A DNA stretch of 64,000 bases from Anastatus disparis. Taxonomy: Eukaryota > Arthropoda > Insecta > Hymenoptera > Eupelmidae. Of the stretch, positions 1 through 14,453 are shown in pieces. The notes beneath the pieces were generated by a model. That model was given only the letters and a program-made list of their open reading frames with translations, ran no database searches and was not told the DNA's origin. A program made the position numbers and the translations under genes. Position 1 is the stretch's first letter. Each line of letters begins with the position of its first letter. The stretch lies in the NCBI GenBank assembly GCA_017163975.1, contig JAFFSR010000251.1, positions 8,184,001-8,248,000 on the forward strand, given 5' to 3'.

Positions 1-1410
1 ACCCTATATGTAGCGGCGAATAGACCCGACCGCCTCTTAACGTTAGCTCTACATATATATACAATATGTGAAATGTTTGTGATCCTGTTAGAAGCAGATG
101 CAGCAACGCGCTTTTGGAGACCAACGCGCGTAGTTAATTTCACATCTCCTGAGCTTGCACCAAATTGCATATATACATATATATATATGCGCATGCAGAA
201 ATTTGTATAAGTAAGAAATGCTTTTACAAGTGGAAATACGTTTGTTGTTGTTCATGCACGTGCAAAAAGGTAATTCATGCGCATGAACACCTCAGGAACG
301 AATATGCAGCTTTAACAACTTAAGTAAAATGCTCAAGAGGAAAATGACGATATTAATTTTACGCGCAAGTTCAGTTTAAGGAATGTTTAGAAATTGCTTG
401 GTATTTAAACGATATTCATTTATGTATGGAAATGACTTATATATAACAGAAATTAGATAAGAAAATTATTATTTTTTTAGTTTATAATTATAATAGTTTT
501 AAAAAAATAACATTAAATCATATATTTTCTATTTCTACTTTAACGGAAACTAGCCGTCAAAGATTTAGTATTAAGCCTGTCGAATGCCCTATTGATAAAA
601 TCAATTTTTTTATTAAACCTGAAAGAATGAAAATTATTCTTTAGGATTTTTTTATCGCAAATTACTTTAAAGACTTAAAAAAATTTCAGTTTTACAACGT
701 AATATGTATAAATTAAAAAAAGAAGAATATTTGACTTTTATTGTTTGAAGTATATTCACTTAAGGTGTGCTTGTTGAAAAATTATCTTTGACGCTCAATT
801 GTCTTGTTCAGGCGTTTATGTATGAACTCGCCAAGTCATCGTATGTAATGAATCAGCAAAATTTTTTTTATTTCTTTTCTTAAGAATTTAACCTTGCAAA
901 TTCACGGAGCCATAGAAAATTCATTTGTCATAAAGTAGGGTTCTTAATTTAAAAATTCATTTTAAGTAATAAAATATTATAGTCCAAGTTAATAACCAAT
1001 TCACAAAAGGTTATTAAAGTTCTTTTATCCTCTGGAAATTAATATTAAAATGAATAATTCTTTAAAAAAATATATATCAGATTAATTGATATCAAACGCT
1101 TGTGTTAAAAAATTTTAATATTGAATTTTTAATTAAAGCACTCGAATTATTTCATCAAATTCAATGGTATACAGGTTAATAAAGGACAAGTATCTGATTT
1201 TAAAAGTCTGTCATTTACACCATCAGTATTTATGAAGAGTATAAAAAATATGATTTTTCAAATAATTCTTGACCTCTTTATCTCAAGTGCAGATCATAAA
1301 ATAAACTACTAAAATTTTTTAAGACCTATCTTTAAAAAAATATATGTGCATGCTGTTTTTATTTAATTTATTATTAAGAAAAAAACACAATAAAAATTAT
1401 GGAAAATTAA
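1..1410. other. AT-rich non-coding stretch
   Basis: No coding exon, RNA gene or clear repeat is recognisable. The first ~350 bases have more even composition with several CpG and GCGC sites. The remainder is AT-rich with many A and T runs and stop codons in every frame. Confidence 0.6.
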
Positions 1411-1612
1411 TTTTTTTTTCCATTATTTAACGTCGATGTATTTATGCTATGATTGCGATGCTAATTAACGACGGAGGTCGTCAGTGTGTTTGCGAACAAA
1501 ACACATGAAACGTACAGTGCTGCTTGTATGAATTGGCCGAGACCAAGATTCGAACCTGAAACCTCGAGATTGAGAATCCATCACTCTACCGAGTGAGCCA
1601 CTGACGACCTCT
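1411..1612 (-). repeat. tRNA-derived SINE, copy 1
   Basis: Reverse-strand copy of the SINE found nine times here. Read on the minus strand it starts with GAGGTCGTCAGTGGCTCACT (A box), continues to a B box (GGTTTCGAATC-like), then the shared body with GTGTGTTTGCGAAC and the CGACGTTAAATA end, and finishes in an A-rich tail (the T run near 1,411). The A and B boxes are RNA polymerase III promoter elements. The anticodon-loop region reads CTCAAT rather than the CATAAT of other copies, so this copy is diverged. Confidence 0.85.
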
Positions 1613-3877
1613 TTTGACTAATCTAATGATAATCGTTTTATTAAATATCAGAAATTTAATAGTAAATTCAAATAAATTTAAAATATCTTAAAATTTTTCA
1701 AATTTTTCAAATTTTTTGCTCTACCATTTTCATTCTATTTTATTTCAAGTTAAAAAAAATGAAAAAAAACATTCGAATATATTTAAATAAATCTTAAATA
1801 TTTAAGATTAAATAACCGTATATGTCGCATTGAAATCTAGTCTTCATAACTTTGGCAAAAATTCTTTTCCTTCAACTGCAGGCGTATATAGCCATAGAAT
1901 AGGAAGGAAGGGTAGCATATATAGCATTTGAATATTTGAAAATTCAACGACGCGTCGAATTGTTGCACGCCCATTGATCATGAATATATGTGTATATATG
2001 TAGTGTGGACGTTCCACGATCCGAGCAGGTGTAAAACACGAGCATCCAAATTTTATATATATATACATAGTTTCTATATAGTGTGGAAAATTGCATGCTG
2101 TTACATACCGGCATTTGGCGCCAATATAACGACAATGATAGGTAGTTACGAATATTTTTTTTTTGTCTCTTTTTTTTTACGCTTCAGAACCAGCTGTAGT
2201 TGCAAAAATATACCCTTGTTACTACTTTTTTTTTCTTCTTTCTCTGATGCATCACTGCTTGTAATTCTTCTCTAATTTAAAAAAAAAAGAGAAAAAGAAA
2301 AACGATGCAGCGGCGTGGCGTGAAAAACTATCGTTAGGATATTGGTAGTACGAAAATTCAATGATGCAATTCGGTTACTATTAAATAACATTCCTCGTTT
2401 TAGCTCTGGTGAATTGCAAGGTGTAATCGGTACACAAAATATAGGCAAAGCAATTTTATTATAGCAGCACGCGTATACATTGTAATCATCGCTCTGGCGA
2501 GACTCACTTTTAGTTTTATTGCTATGAAGAAATTAATTACGCGCGAATATCGATTATCAAAGAGTGTAAGAGAGAGAGAGAAATATTGAGAGTAAGCGTT
2601 AAAATGCATTTCTATTCGTGAAACAGTTAGCCAAGCTCAATTGATTTTGTTAATTCATTCATTTGAACCATCAATAAAATACTATCCAAGCTTTTCCGGT
2701 CACTCTACCAAAAAGCAATTCAATTGTTATGTTATACATATATATGTATATATATATATATATATATTCTGGAAAGGGATTCTCACGATTTAAATTCAGA
2801 AGTATTCGATTTGCGTAAATTTAATAATGGAAAAATAATAGCAGCAATGCTATTGAATGAATATATATTGGATTGACCAAGTATTATAGTGAATTCTCGG
2901 GATGAATATATTTTTTTTCATTCTATCTTTCTCTCACTATCGATATCGAATAGAGTTTTGGTTCAATTTTGATTTGGTGATGGATTTTCTTTTTTTTCAC
3001 ACTTTTTTTGGAATTGCATTATTTTTTTTTACTGATCTGTGTTTGACAATTTTATTTTTTTGGGTATGTTGAGTAAATTGAATAAAAATATGTTCGATTT
3101 CGATGTAAATCGAATGAACTGAATTTAGTTCAATTTATTAGTTTGTTATTTACTTTTTTCTGTTCTCAATAAAAATTAATTGTTTGGATTATTACATTAT
3201 TTTTTTATCGTAATTCAGTAGTAATCAGTATCGCACAATTCATTGTTTTAAATATACACTTTTAATGAAATTTGTGAAATTTCCAAAAAAAGAAACTTTA
3301 ATTTTTGTTTTATTAAGGTGGCACGAGCGGATCACGTTTAAATATAGAATTATGTATGAAAATTATAAAAATTAAAGTAGAAACTTTACAATGATAACAA
3401 AATTAATTAAGGTTAACGATAAAATAAATGAATCTAATAAAATTGAAAATTAGTAAGTTTAACATGTGTAACCTTGAGGAATCTCATGAAAAATTATACA
3501 TATAAAATGTTAGCGAATCATTAGCTTTTTTTGTTGAGATCAAAATGATCAATTTTTAAAATTGGATTCATGACAGAAATACAGATTTATTTATGATTAA
3601 CCATGAAAAATTTTGAGTTTTTATGCATTATAGAATCCAACTGTAGATCTATCAACATTGCACAGTGGATGAAATGAATTGGATTGAATGCAAAAAGAAC
3701 CTGTGAAATTATATGGTATTACATAAAGTATTTAATTTTTAATAACGTTAACAGAACGATGTTGCCAGATCTGTGTGGTTGATAGTGTTAGAAGTAAAAA
3801 AGGCCGCATTCTACATTACCTATAATAGCAGTCCGCTTATGCTGTCTTAGATACAAATTTTGATTCCTCTTACTTCT
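1613..3877. other. Non-coding stretch with TA-rich runs
   Basis: No supported gene. Sequence near 1,980-2,640 is more complex and carries CpGs and GGCGCC-like sites, followed by AT-rich sequence. Short open frames here are low complexity (Tyr/Ile from TATA runs, Phe from T runs) and have no splice or homology support. Confidence 0.55.
2747..2767. repeat. (TA)n microsatellite
   Basis: A short run of alternating TA preceded by an imperfect TATATG segment. It is a simple repeat with no evident function. Confidence 0.8.
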
Positions 3878-4077
3878 GAGGTCTTAGTGGCTAACTCGAT
3901 AGAGCGTTGGATTCATAATCTCGGGGATCCGAGTTCGAATCTCGCTCTCAGACGATTTATACAAGCACCACTGTATGTTATATGTGCTCTGTTCACAAAC
4001 ACACTGATGACCTCTGTCGATAATTAGCATCGCAATGATAACATAAATACACCGAAGTTAAAAAAAATTTTTTTTTA
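3878..4077 (+). repeat. tRNA-derived SINE, copy 2
   Basis: Begins GAGGTCTTAGTGGCTAACTC, an A box with two changes from the other copies. A tRNA-Met-like anticodon region (TTCATAATC) follows, then the B box GAGTTCGAATC. The body ends GTTCACAAACACACTGATGACC...GCATCGCAATGATAACATAAATACA and the copy finishes in an A-rich tail. It is full length compared with the others. Confidence 0.88.
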
Positions 4078-7000
4078 ATCTGTGGTTTGAAAGCAAGACA
4101 GCATTATTCTCTTTTTGGAGTTTTCGAGAAAACGAGATTTTTATGTTTGCGCCAATACGTAAAATCGAAAATGAAGAGACGGAGCACGATACTACGCTAG
4201 TTTAATCAAATATAAAATACCTTTCTAACCGATCTATAAGCTTCAGTTAATGTTCTTTCATCTATAGATATCGATATACCGGAAATAACGAAGAACCTTT
4301 AAGTTGTGTTGTTATTCATTTCATTCACGATTTGTGGAGTTAATTCTTTTTATTTTTCTAAAGCACTTTTTTTTCGATTAGAAGTTTTATGGCGCGTATT
4401 TAAGTGCCATTTACATGTTTCAGCCGCAACTACTGCTCTATAACATCATATTTATTGCTAGACAAAATGTAAAAACTGTCGATGGTGACTAGTTGTGATA
4501 AAAATTAGCAAATGACGTGCCTGGATGGATTAAATTGCAAACGATGAAAAAAAACTACCTAATAATATTATAAATTTGTTTTAGCATAAAAAAATCAGCC
4601 CATTGTGATATATTCTTTTGTTTGGAGTTGAGTTATGCTGTTAGTTCACAAGCGAATGCTTGAAGTTTGAATTACGCGGTTAACACGTATGCGCAAAAAC
4701 ACCTTTGCCTTGCGTACCGGCTTTTCTAACGTGTACTACGTGAAAGAGGTATACTTTTAGGTATATAATCTGCCGTCAACTCAATTTTCCAAAAATACAA
4801 ACTTATGTCGTTTTTCCTTCAAGCGACAGAAATATATTCAATTCCATGTAGCATAATTTTTTAAATATATTTTTACTCTAAGAAAATAGTTAATCTTAAT
4901 TGCAACAACTATTTTTAATTTAATTTTTTTTAGTAAAAAAAAACGAATTTTAATAAAACTCAACTTCAAAGAAACTCTTGTTATCAAGCAATTATCTTTA
5001 TTTTTAAAACTATTTATTAATTACACAAGTTTGTACTCTCAAAACATGAAACAAGTCTCTTTCTCTCTCCTGTCGTTTGTCACTCTAATTAATGTAGCTA
5101 TTCAGCATAAACACGATTAAAATGATCCGGTACTGGGATCTCTCTGGGTAATAATTCATATTATACGAAATGTTTGCTGATCGATTCGTGAACGCGCGTT
5201 TGTGTCTGTCTGTGTGTGTTTGTGTATATGCACAGCACTTGTCATCGATGGTTATAGCAAGAGATATTAACATATCTCCTAATGCAAATGATAAAAATCT
5301 TCTGTTCTGCATATGTATAGATGTTTTTATGCTCAGCAGGATTTACACGCGTAAAACTATATAATACATATATACATAATACAAGTTGAACGAGCGGCAT
5401 TTCTTTATTCATTTTTATTTTCTCTTATTGTTTCTTTATTGTTTCGTTGTTTTTCTTTTTCCCTTGCTTTCTCTTCTTTACTCCTTTTCTCTACAAAGAT
5501 GTCGTCGTCGTCCCAGGTATGCTAAAATCTTTACGTCTTCCCACACACGCACACGCAAACACACGCATACGCACATATTTATACATGCATCATGTCATGA
5601 ATTTACTTGTGTAGCGTATCATTTGAATATTCGAAGACGAAATTTGTTTTATTGCCGGCGAATTGCTTTGTATTTAAAAGCGATTGTGAATTTAATTGTA
5701 ATTGCGACAATGCGAATTATTGTTTTATTCATCTATTGCATTATATATATATTGAAAATGTTTTCGTATGTTTTTGTTGATATTAAACATTTATAGGCGT
5801 CAGTATGCAATTTTATAAAACGTATGTGCACATTCACTTATAAAGTACATAATTCTACAGAATAAATAAAATTTGTTATCGCGTTTATGCGTTTTATCAT
5901 TTGTAAATTCGCGTTGCCGTTCATTTAACGTATGAATTCCAAATAATCATTTAATTATTAATGAATTTTCCAATTTAATTTTGAAATCTTTACACAAGCA
6001 TAAATAACAATGTTTTTAATGAAACACAAAAGCTTCAACGTTATTTTATTATTTAATATCAAACATAGATAAAAATTTAATTAATAATGGCCTTTTTTTC
6101 AATCGTTTGATTTTTCTACAAAAACTCTAATTCATTTAAGATTACCATAGATTTTTGCTGAATGAATTGCAAGAGATGTAAATAAGCGCGCCTTGTTTTT
6201 CTCTAGACGCGTCGCGTGCCTAATGTATGTATATGAGGAATGCTGAATTGGGTTTTTTCGTTAACTTTTAAGCTTGGCAGACATTGGTGCGGTTAATTAA
6301 CGATCAAATTGATTTTAGTTTTTACTTTTATTTACTTTCTTTTTTTTATCTTGCATTAACGCATAGTCTTCTTTTCTCTTCATTTCTTTCTTCATATATA
6401 TTCTCTTGCTTCGTTTTTTTTTCTTCCTCTTACCAAAAGGTCTCTTTATTTATGCGGCATGCGTCCGCTCCCGAAAATTATTCCTAGCAAAAAGGTGCTT
6501 GGCGCTAATAAATTAACGATGACAAGAAATGCCGACTGGAATTTCGAGTGTCGTTGGAACTAAACCGGCTTTTAAATCAAGAATAACTTGTGAATTACAT
6601 TTTTTTTATTTTGGTTACAGTGTATAATGATTTTGATGAAATTAATACGATACTGCAATCTAAAATATAAAAAAAAATACAATCATAATAATTAGTAAAA
6701 GAATTTTCTTACTAGCTAATTAATTCAAAAAGGATAAAATTAATCGTAGCCGTGTGTAAATTTAAGACCACGGTATAAAGTCTGTTTACAGTAACAGCAA
6801 AAGTTACCATCAAAAGATGCATCAGTCAACGTAGTACACGTAAGTGAAGTTCTCGTTGAAGTGCAAAGTACCCACCGTAATGTTTACATAGTCATGACTA
6901 ACAAGCTTGATAGAACTACAACATTCAGGTTAAAATGTTATTTTTTTTTCTTTTTTTTGGAAATTACATAAAGTCTTGATTAGCTTGATTCAATTGTAAA

Positions 7001-7982
7001 TACAGTGTAGTTAGTCAATATTTAATCGGATTTTTGATAAAAATTTATGTTTACTTAATTTTTAATTTAATGTGTCTTTGTGACTATAGAATGCGTTCAT
7101 ACCTTTTTCAAATTTAATATTTATGAAGAGCAAATGATTAATATACAGATTTAATAATTAGTTTCCCTTTGAAAAAAGCTCGAGTCTAAAAAAGGGAAAA
7201 AGAAAAAAAATACTAACTCTTTGGACATGCATCGAATAATCATTCCCATATATTTCATTAAACTAAATTCAATAGAATTGATTTTACGCACAGAATCACC
7301 TTCCATAAGCTTGTTCCACATATAACGTATATGTATCCTTGTCTCTCTTGCTCTTTTATAGGATTTATCTTATATTATATGAATAAGCGTCTCGGCCGGA
7401 GAAGGAATAGTTTAAAAATGTGTCCTGGCCTACAACCTTAATACATTTCGACACAGCAATAGTCTTTTTCTTTCTCTTTTGCCAACCCTTATATACGTAT
7501 ATATATATATATATATACACATTGCATATATAAAATCGAAAGGGACCTTGGATATGATTCACGAGTAATATCATCTATAATACAGAGAACGAAAGTTATA
7601 TATAAAAGGAGTGAGAGAAAAAAGAAAAGAAAAAAGAAAGTATAAGACTATATGAGAGGGCGAATGTGTCCTTGTTGCTGATCGATAAAATATATCGCAA
7701 GGAAGGCCCTTTATAACGCATTGGTCTCTGACGAAATTTATGAAGGCGCGATTTCTAAGCGATCGAAGGGCATGCAGAGAGAAAGAGAGACTGTAAAAGA
7801 AATTTAAAGGAGTGGCGATAAAAAAAGAGAAAAAATTTAAGAAAAGATGGACGGTACTATAAGAATTCTGTGTGTATATATATGAGAAAAAAGCAAAAAA
7901 AAGAGGGCGTATCGTTGCTGTCGTCAAGCGCACTATCAAGATTCCATAGGATAAATAAACAATTGCTTTTTAAACTCTAAAT
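4078..7982. other. Non-coding mosaic stretch
   Basis: No gene supported. Open frames at 5,386-5,796 and 7,571-7,939 consist mainly of translated T/C-rich and CA-rich low-complexity DNA and lack a family match or splice structure. The segments 5,040-5,900 and 7,280-7,980 have more CpGs and pyrimidine/purine tracts than the AT-rich sequence between them. These could be conserved non-coding sequence or transcribed UTR or intron, but nothing here decides it. Confidence 0.5.
7498..7517. repeat. (TA)n microsatellite
   Basis: Short alternating AT run next to a TACGTA motif. Simple repeat only. Confidence 0.75.
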
Positions 7983-7989
7983 ATGTGTA

Positions 7990-8067
<78 letters not shown>
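7983..8067. repeat. Compound (TG)n(TA)n microsatellite
   Basis: About 25 bases of alternating TG run directly into about 55 bases of alternating TA. This is the longest microsatellite in the window. Open frames through it on both strands encode only Cys/Val or Ile/Tyr repeats and are artefacts. Confidence 0.95.
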
Positions 8068-8069
<2 letters not shown>

Positions 8070-11000
8070 AATATGCACGAGACTGTTAAAATCAGCAGCG
8101 TGTCGACGTATAAAGAATAATAGGAGCGAGGAAAAAAGGTTTATATATTTCATTTTTTTTCGATATAAAAGTAAAGACATTGTTGAAGGGAGTAAGGGTA
8201 AGGAAAACGATAAAACGCAATCCAAGACTTTAATGGTTCATAAAATTATCCTTTTCGAATTGTTCGAATAATCGTACAAAAGGCAGCGAATGATGAAAAG
8301 TCGCATAAACGAATTAATGACCAATTAAAAAAAGAAAAAAATTTCGTGTTTAAAGCTTTTCTCTGAATTTCGTTCTATATTTTGCATATTATTTCCAGAT
8401 ATTTTTTTATGAATCACTATGCATGTAGCAATTTTTAAAGAAATCTCGATGTAATGTGTACATATATATTAATATTATTAAATATTAATAATATTATTAT
8501 TCATTAGTTCATTTAAATAATATTTTCAATTTCAATAAGTGATTTAGAAATTTTTTTATGTTTCGTAGAATAAAAAAAAACTATTTTTGAAAAGATTTAT
8601 TAACTTTTCAATTATAAAATATTTTAAATTGTAAAGATAATAATTGAAGCAAAAACTTTTTCCCATTTGAAATTTCAAAACAAAAAGCTATTATCTTTTT
8701 TATACTTCTTTTATAAATTTCATTTTATTAAATTTTTTAAAAATAATTTTTCAAAAAAAAATGTAGGTTTTAAAAAAGAAAAGAAAATTTTTCATTGTTC
8801 AAATTTTAATTTGATCCACTATTCTAATATTTTGAAAAAACAATTAAAATATAAATGGTATTGATTTACTACAAAATTACTAATAAAACAATTATTCAAA
8901 ATTTGACTAACTAAACACGTAGAATATTTTCCTGTAATAACCATGATTTTATCTTGTTTTACTGTAATTTACTCTCTTAAGATTCTTAAAAATTTTTTTA
9001 AATATTGGTAAAATGCCATGAACAACAAAAAAAGAAATGAAATTTAGTAGATAAAAGCCGATAAAACTGCAATGCTTCAGTGACTTTAACGGCTCATAAA
9101 ATTATTGAGATTATTCAATATAATCAGTTAGCTCCAATCTCACGCGTACGTGAAAACTCGCTTTATCATAACCATAATATGGTATAAAAATATATGCCTA
9201 CTTGTACAATCGCTATCTCACTCTTGTTCTTTAATGATAAAAGCCGTTATATATCGCCCAACTACCCTAAATTAATGCCTAAATATTAAGGCTTGATGTC
9301 AACACTTACATCTTTACATATTTTATACCACATAACACCAAATAAATTACAATGAGAATTTACTGCACTATTACAATTAATTTTGATTTTAATTAATCTA
9401 ATGGGTTTATAAGAATAATTATGATGCTCAGGTCTTGGATTTGGATAAAAGTATTTGTAAATATTTGTTTTTATCTACTTTTTGATAATTTTTCTTACAT
9501 AAAATTATCATTCTTCATAATGTTATCCAAATGTTAAGTTCCAATCGTTCAGTTAAACACAACTAATTTTCTTAAATAATAGTGTACTTTGTTCGAATTT
9601 TAACGTATTTTAGATAAAATTAAATTTATTTTATAATCTTCTCACTTTTAAATAAATAATTTTAGAAGATTTTTATATAAAAAAAATTTAAGTTAAGAAT
9701 ACAAAAAAATAAACGTTTTCAAAATTCTAAACAAACTAATATAGAAATGAAACATAAAACTATGCTTGAGTAATCGTTTTTGGATGAAACGTTAATTTTT
9801 ACCCATCTTTTTCTCTTTTTTCTAATTTTTTTTAAGTCAAATCTTTTGGTTTTAACGTTTATTTAAAAATGGGTGAATTTAAAAAGTAATTGTAAATAAA
9901 ATATTTTTCAAAAACATTTATTGTTTGAACTTTTAATTACTACCAGTACCTTTTGAAAAGATAAAGAAAAAATTGTTTTTGCGAAATAGCAATTTTTTTG
10001 CCTTTATCAATTCTTTCTATAACATATGGCTGAGATAATGTCTTTGTCTCTGAACTATCAATGTGATTACTATTTTGAAAATTTTATTTTATTTTATTTA
10101 TTGATATACTTTACACATTAATATTTATATTTTATTAAAATTTAACATAATTTAGAATAAAAAATGTTTTATAACAATATAAAATCATAAGAAATCGTAC
10201 GCATTTAATTTTTGGAAAATAAAATATACTATGACTAATAAATTAGAGTTTTTTGAAACAAAAAGTCTTTGCAGAGCTACTTTTACAATTAGGAAAACTT
10301 TCTTGAATCGTTTCATCCCAATCTGATACCTAAAGTCTATATAGTCGTCTTCTCTTAGAAGTTCGAATATTGTGATTATTCATAAATAAATACGTATGCA
10401 CATGTATGCCGTACATGTATGATGCAGAGTATTTCATTAAAGTTTACGCATTTTGGATCAAGACAAAGGATAGACGATACATGCACTGTGATTCATAATC
10501 AATACATGAGTAAATTAGTTTTCGGATTCAGCGCGATTGGCTGAGCCTGAGAAAAATATTAAAAGTATAATAATATAATAAAATCTTGGTCAAATCAATA
10601 TATTGGTAAATGTTTTTAATATCACTACTATATTGCTAATATATTAATAAAAATTTTCCTGCCTTAGCATATTGGTCTGAATCTAAAAAAATACACAGAG
10701 AGAATTTTTCTATAAAATTTACAGAGGAATTCTGTGTAAGAATCACAATAACATTTCTTGTTAATTATTGATGAAATCTTACAAAATTTACGGAGAAGTT
10801 CTGTAAAAATTAGCGCCATTTCGGTAGAAATTATTAGACAAACTTTAAACTCTATCCATATGTTCGATAGCAGTTTAGAAATGTATCTGTGGAATAATCT
10901 ATAAGTATATAATGACCTCCGAATGTTGAGACGCATATCATCTGAAAATAACTGCTTTTAATAGTTACAAACTTTGATCTTATTAAATTAAGATATAGAG

Positions 11001-11167
11001 TTGAATTAGATTATTTTTTATATTTAATATAATTCTTTAAATATTTTTATTAAATACATAACTAAAATGTTACATGGAAATAATTTTTTTTTTGCTATTG
11101 ATTAGTTATATTGATTATTGTTAATAAAGACTTTCACTAATGGGATTTTTATTTATTAATTGAACTT
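8068..11167. other. AT-rich non-coding stretch
   Basis: No gene recognised. Most of the stretch is very AT-rich. Near 10,690-10,810 two similar short segments (AAAATTTACAGAGGAATTCTGT and AAAATTTACGGAGAAGTTCTGT, both truncated here) occur about 70 bases apart. They may be remains of an old inverted-repeat element, but the ends are not clear enough to call one. Confidence 0.5.
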
Positions 11168-11376
11168 GAGGTCTTCAGTGGCTCAGTCGGTAGAACGATG
11201 GATTCATAATCTCGGGGACTCGAGTTCGAATCCCGCTCTCGGTGGTCGATTGACACAAGCATCACTGTATACGATACATATGCTTTGTTCACAAACACAC
11301 TGAAACGACCTCCGTAACTAATTAACATCGTAATGATAGCATAAATACAGTGACGTTAAATAAAATTTAAAAAAAT
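11168..11376 (+). repeat. tRNA-derived SINE, copy 3
   Basis: Well-preserved copy. GAGGTCTTCAGTGGCTCAGT opens it with an intact A box TGGCTCAGTCGG. The anticodon region is TTCATAATC and the B box is GAGTTCGAATCCC. The conserved body (CAAGCATCACTGTATACGAT, then TTCACAAACACACTG) ends ATAAATACAGTGACGTTAAA plus an A-rich tail. Its tRNA head most resembles elongator tRNA-Met (CAT in the loop position). Confidence 0.92.
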
Positions 11377-14300
11377 GATTTAATTGTTATCAGCAGCATT
11401 AATATTTTTTTAGTCTGAATTAATTAAAACGGTGTCACCAATGCATTATTTAATTGAATAATTCGATAATTCGATTAATTTATGAAATTTAATAATTTGT
11501 ATTGTAAACTTTATTGGGTATGATATATCATTGTTATACGGACCGTTAATTTTCTGTCAATGTTCGAAATTTCATTCACATTTATAATTATTAATATTTT
11601 TTAACTTATATGAAAATTATTTAGCATTTACTTTATATCGATCGACAACAATAATTACTTTTTTTTTGTTAAGCAGCAATTCTAATCATCATAAATTATG
11701 TAAGTAACGCTATAAAATTCCTAATGGATAAAACAGTAAACTTCAATCAATATTATCTTGATAAATAAAGACTTCTTTTATCCTCTTTGAAATGAAAGCT
11801 TCCACATCTCATTTTTAATAATTCTAATTCTAAAACTTTTTTTTATAAATTAAAATATTTATTACTGCTATAGTAATCCATGATATCTATCTATAATATA
11901 TTATAACATTGTAACAATAATCTATTACACGTGAAAAATTTTGAAAGAATTTTAATACTGCGAAATTTATTAGAATATTAAATTGCGAATAAAATAATAA
12001 TGATAATAAAATAGAATTACCATTGCGAAATTATATTTAATTATAAAATTCTTAAGGCATCTAAAGATACAAGTATTGTTTTACAATTAACTCGAAGAAA
12101 CTTCGTCTCAAGTATCAGAGCTTAAAGTATACAACAATACAACTAGAATATAACTTCGCAAAATATTCACCTGTCTCATTTCATTCTTTACTCTTCTTTT
12201 TTTCTTTCTTTTTTTGTTTTACTTCCTTCTTCTCTTTAGCCTCGAGGATACGTGAGAGTAGTTGTCGGAAACATTGGATTATACATACAAAAGCTACCTT
12301 ATATACAAAACCGGACATATAACATTGAATGCATCAGTGTTAACGCAAGTATATATGCACTTATACGCATATACTTTTTCTCATTTATATATATATATAA
12401 GCGCTCTCGTTCCAAGTCATTTGCAGACCCCCTCGTTATGTGTGCAATACAAGAGAGAGAAAAAAAAAGTGAAAGAGATAAAAGAAAAAAAAGGTTGTTG
12501 TGAATTTAAAAGGTTTAAACAAGTCCGATGAACCTAAAGATGCGCGGCTCCACGCAGACGACTGAAAAATATATACTGGAATGCTCAATTTGTTGCGAAT
12601 TATATTCTCAAGTTCTTGGCTACGTTTTTAAAACGACCGTTAAGCCCAACCAGACGCATTGCCAGCCTTTTTTTTCTCGCCGCCTCTTTGGTTTTGAGTT
12701 TATTCTTCTTTTTTTTCGTTATTCTTGTTTGTATGAAGATACGAAGTGTAAGAGTTAATGTTGTTGTCGATATTTTGTGTAGCGTGTAAATTTGCGTGTG
12801 CAAATGAAGAATTTTCATAATTTGTAAGGTCTTTCGGAGCAGTAGAGAGAATATTTTCACTCTGCATATTTATTGATTATTCGAATCAACAACAATTATC
12901 GCAATATTCATAGAACGAAAAAAGTTAAAGTCATTTTATTAAAATACTCGTTAAATCGTGAAATCGAAATTGAAGTTTTCAATATCTATTTTTAATAAAC
13001 TTAGCACCTTAAATGTATCAAGAATATCGTATATGATATAGATTTGATTTTATCTGAATTTCCCAATATTTCTTCAATTATTATTTGTTAATTTCGTATA
13101 AATCAATCATAATAATTCCATATGAAATTCAATAAAATAAACTTCAAAAATATATTCTCTCTTGTAAATCAAAGATTAAATATTCTATTTAATTAATTTT
13201 AATAAATAGTTATAAATTGACATTTGTCAAAAACTTAATAAAAATCCAATAATAAGCAATAACCTCGGCAAATGAAATAAAGACTAGGAAATAAAAATAA
13301 AAGAAAAAGTAAACACGACTACCATATATACGCTCGCGACCATAAAATTCCCATCAGTCACGAAATCTCGCAAAAATCTAAGGCGTTGTACACACGCCAA
13401 GTATAAGCCCAGTAAAAAGACATTATCAAAATTAATTCCCAGCGTGCGTCGGCTATCTCATTTTTCTCTTTCATCGCCACTTGGGGACTAATTCAACTTT
13501 ACCCTCTCATATATTGCACACGTATACACATTCAATGCATGAAATAAGGGGCTCGTATACCATTAGATCTATGTATATATTATTATCAAAGTCTCTAATT
13601 CATACTAAATACAATTAAAGAGGAAGATGTAATAAAGAGAGAAACGTCAAGGAATAAAAAGTCGTTTATTTTGCATTATAATCCAAAGTCTAAAAGTTAA
13701 GTTTGTTTGATGGCTAAAAGCTTACCTAATATATAATTGAATTCATGAAATTAATCTATCTTCGTGCAAAAATTTCAGAACTAGAAAGTTATCGTATAAT
13801 TCATCATTGTATCTAGTCAAAAGACAATACTCGTTGATAGTTTACGAATAAATGTTATAAGAGTAAGGGGAGTTAAATAGTTGGTCAGATTTTAGGTTAG
13901 CAACCGCAAGAAGTGAGAATAGTTTGTGGAATTTTGAGAAACTATATACGATTAGGTTAATGCGCAATGTATGCAGCGCTGTGAATGATAAATGTACAAA
14001 CGTACTCGAGGAAGTTGGATTGTTTACTATCTTTGAATTAATAATAACATAACGTGAAACAACCTAGACAGTATAAATAAAAGATTTTTCAATTGACGAG
14101 TAAAAGAGAAATAAGTATTTTATCCATTTATATATCAAAATATATAGACTTTATTTATAAAAATAAAGTCTATATATTTTAGATTAATTTATTTAGAAAC
14201 TTAATTCTTCTCTTTCGCATTTACGATAAATATAGACTTATAATTTATCGGGACTGCAAAATTTTTTTTTTTTTTTTCATTATGCTGTAATATACAGAAT

Positions 14301-14453
14301 GCGCATTCGTCTAAGATATTTAAATAATTCGTGATTTAAGTCCCTTTTTTTTATTTCTTACAACTTCATGAAGAAAATATTTACAGTGATTGACAAACAC
14401 TTGTGATTTCGATAAATTAGAAGTTTACTTTAGCTTTTTAATTGCTGCTCATC
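11377..14453. other. Non-coding mosaic stretch
   Basis: No supported gene. The part from about 12,170 to 12,860 is more complex, with long T/C and AG tracts, and overlapping open frames on both strands there cancel each other as evidence. A second such block spans about 13,300-14,030. The rest is AT-rich. Confidence 0.5.
14137..14180. repeat. Perfect 20-bp hairpin
   Basis: AAAATATATAGACTTTATTT is followed by four bases (ATAA) and then by its exact reverse complement. The stem is AT-rich. It could be a small foldback remnant or a chance palindrome; no adjacent gene suggests a terminator or RNA role. Confidence 0.7.

Noticed and set aside
5386..5796. Open frame of 136 codons
   Set aside because: No ATG at the start. 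The residues are dominated by Phe/Leu from T/C tracts and Thr/His from CA repeats, with no family or splice support.
7993..8271. Open frame through the TG/TA repeat
   Set aside because: Its first third is the translated microsatellite, and an equally long frame exists on the opposite strand.
11168..11250. Functional tRNA gene
   Set aside because: The A and B boxes are good, but the head continues into a SINE body present in nine copies, and the acceptor stem does not pair properly.
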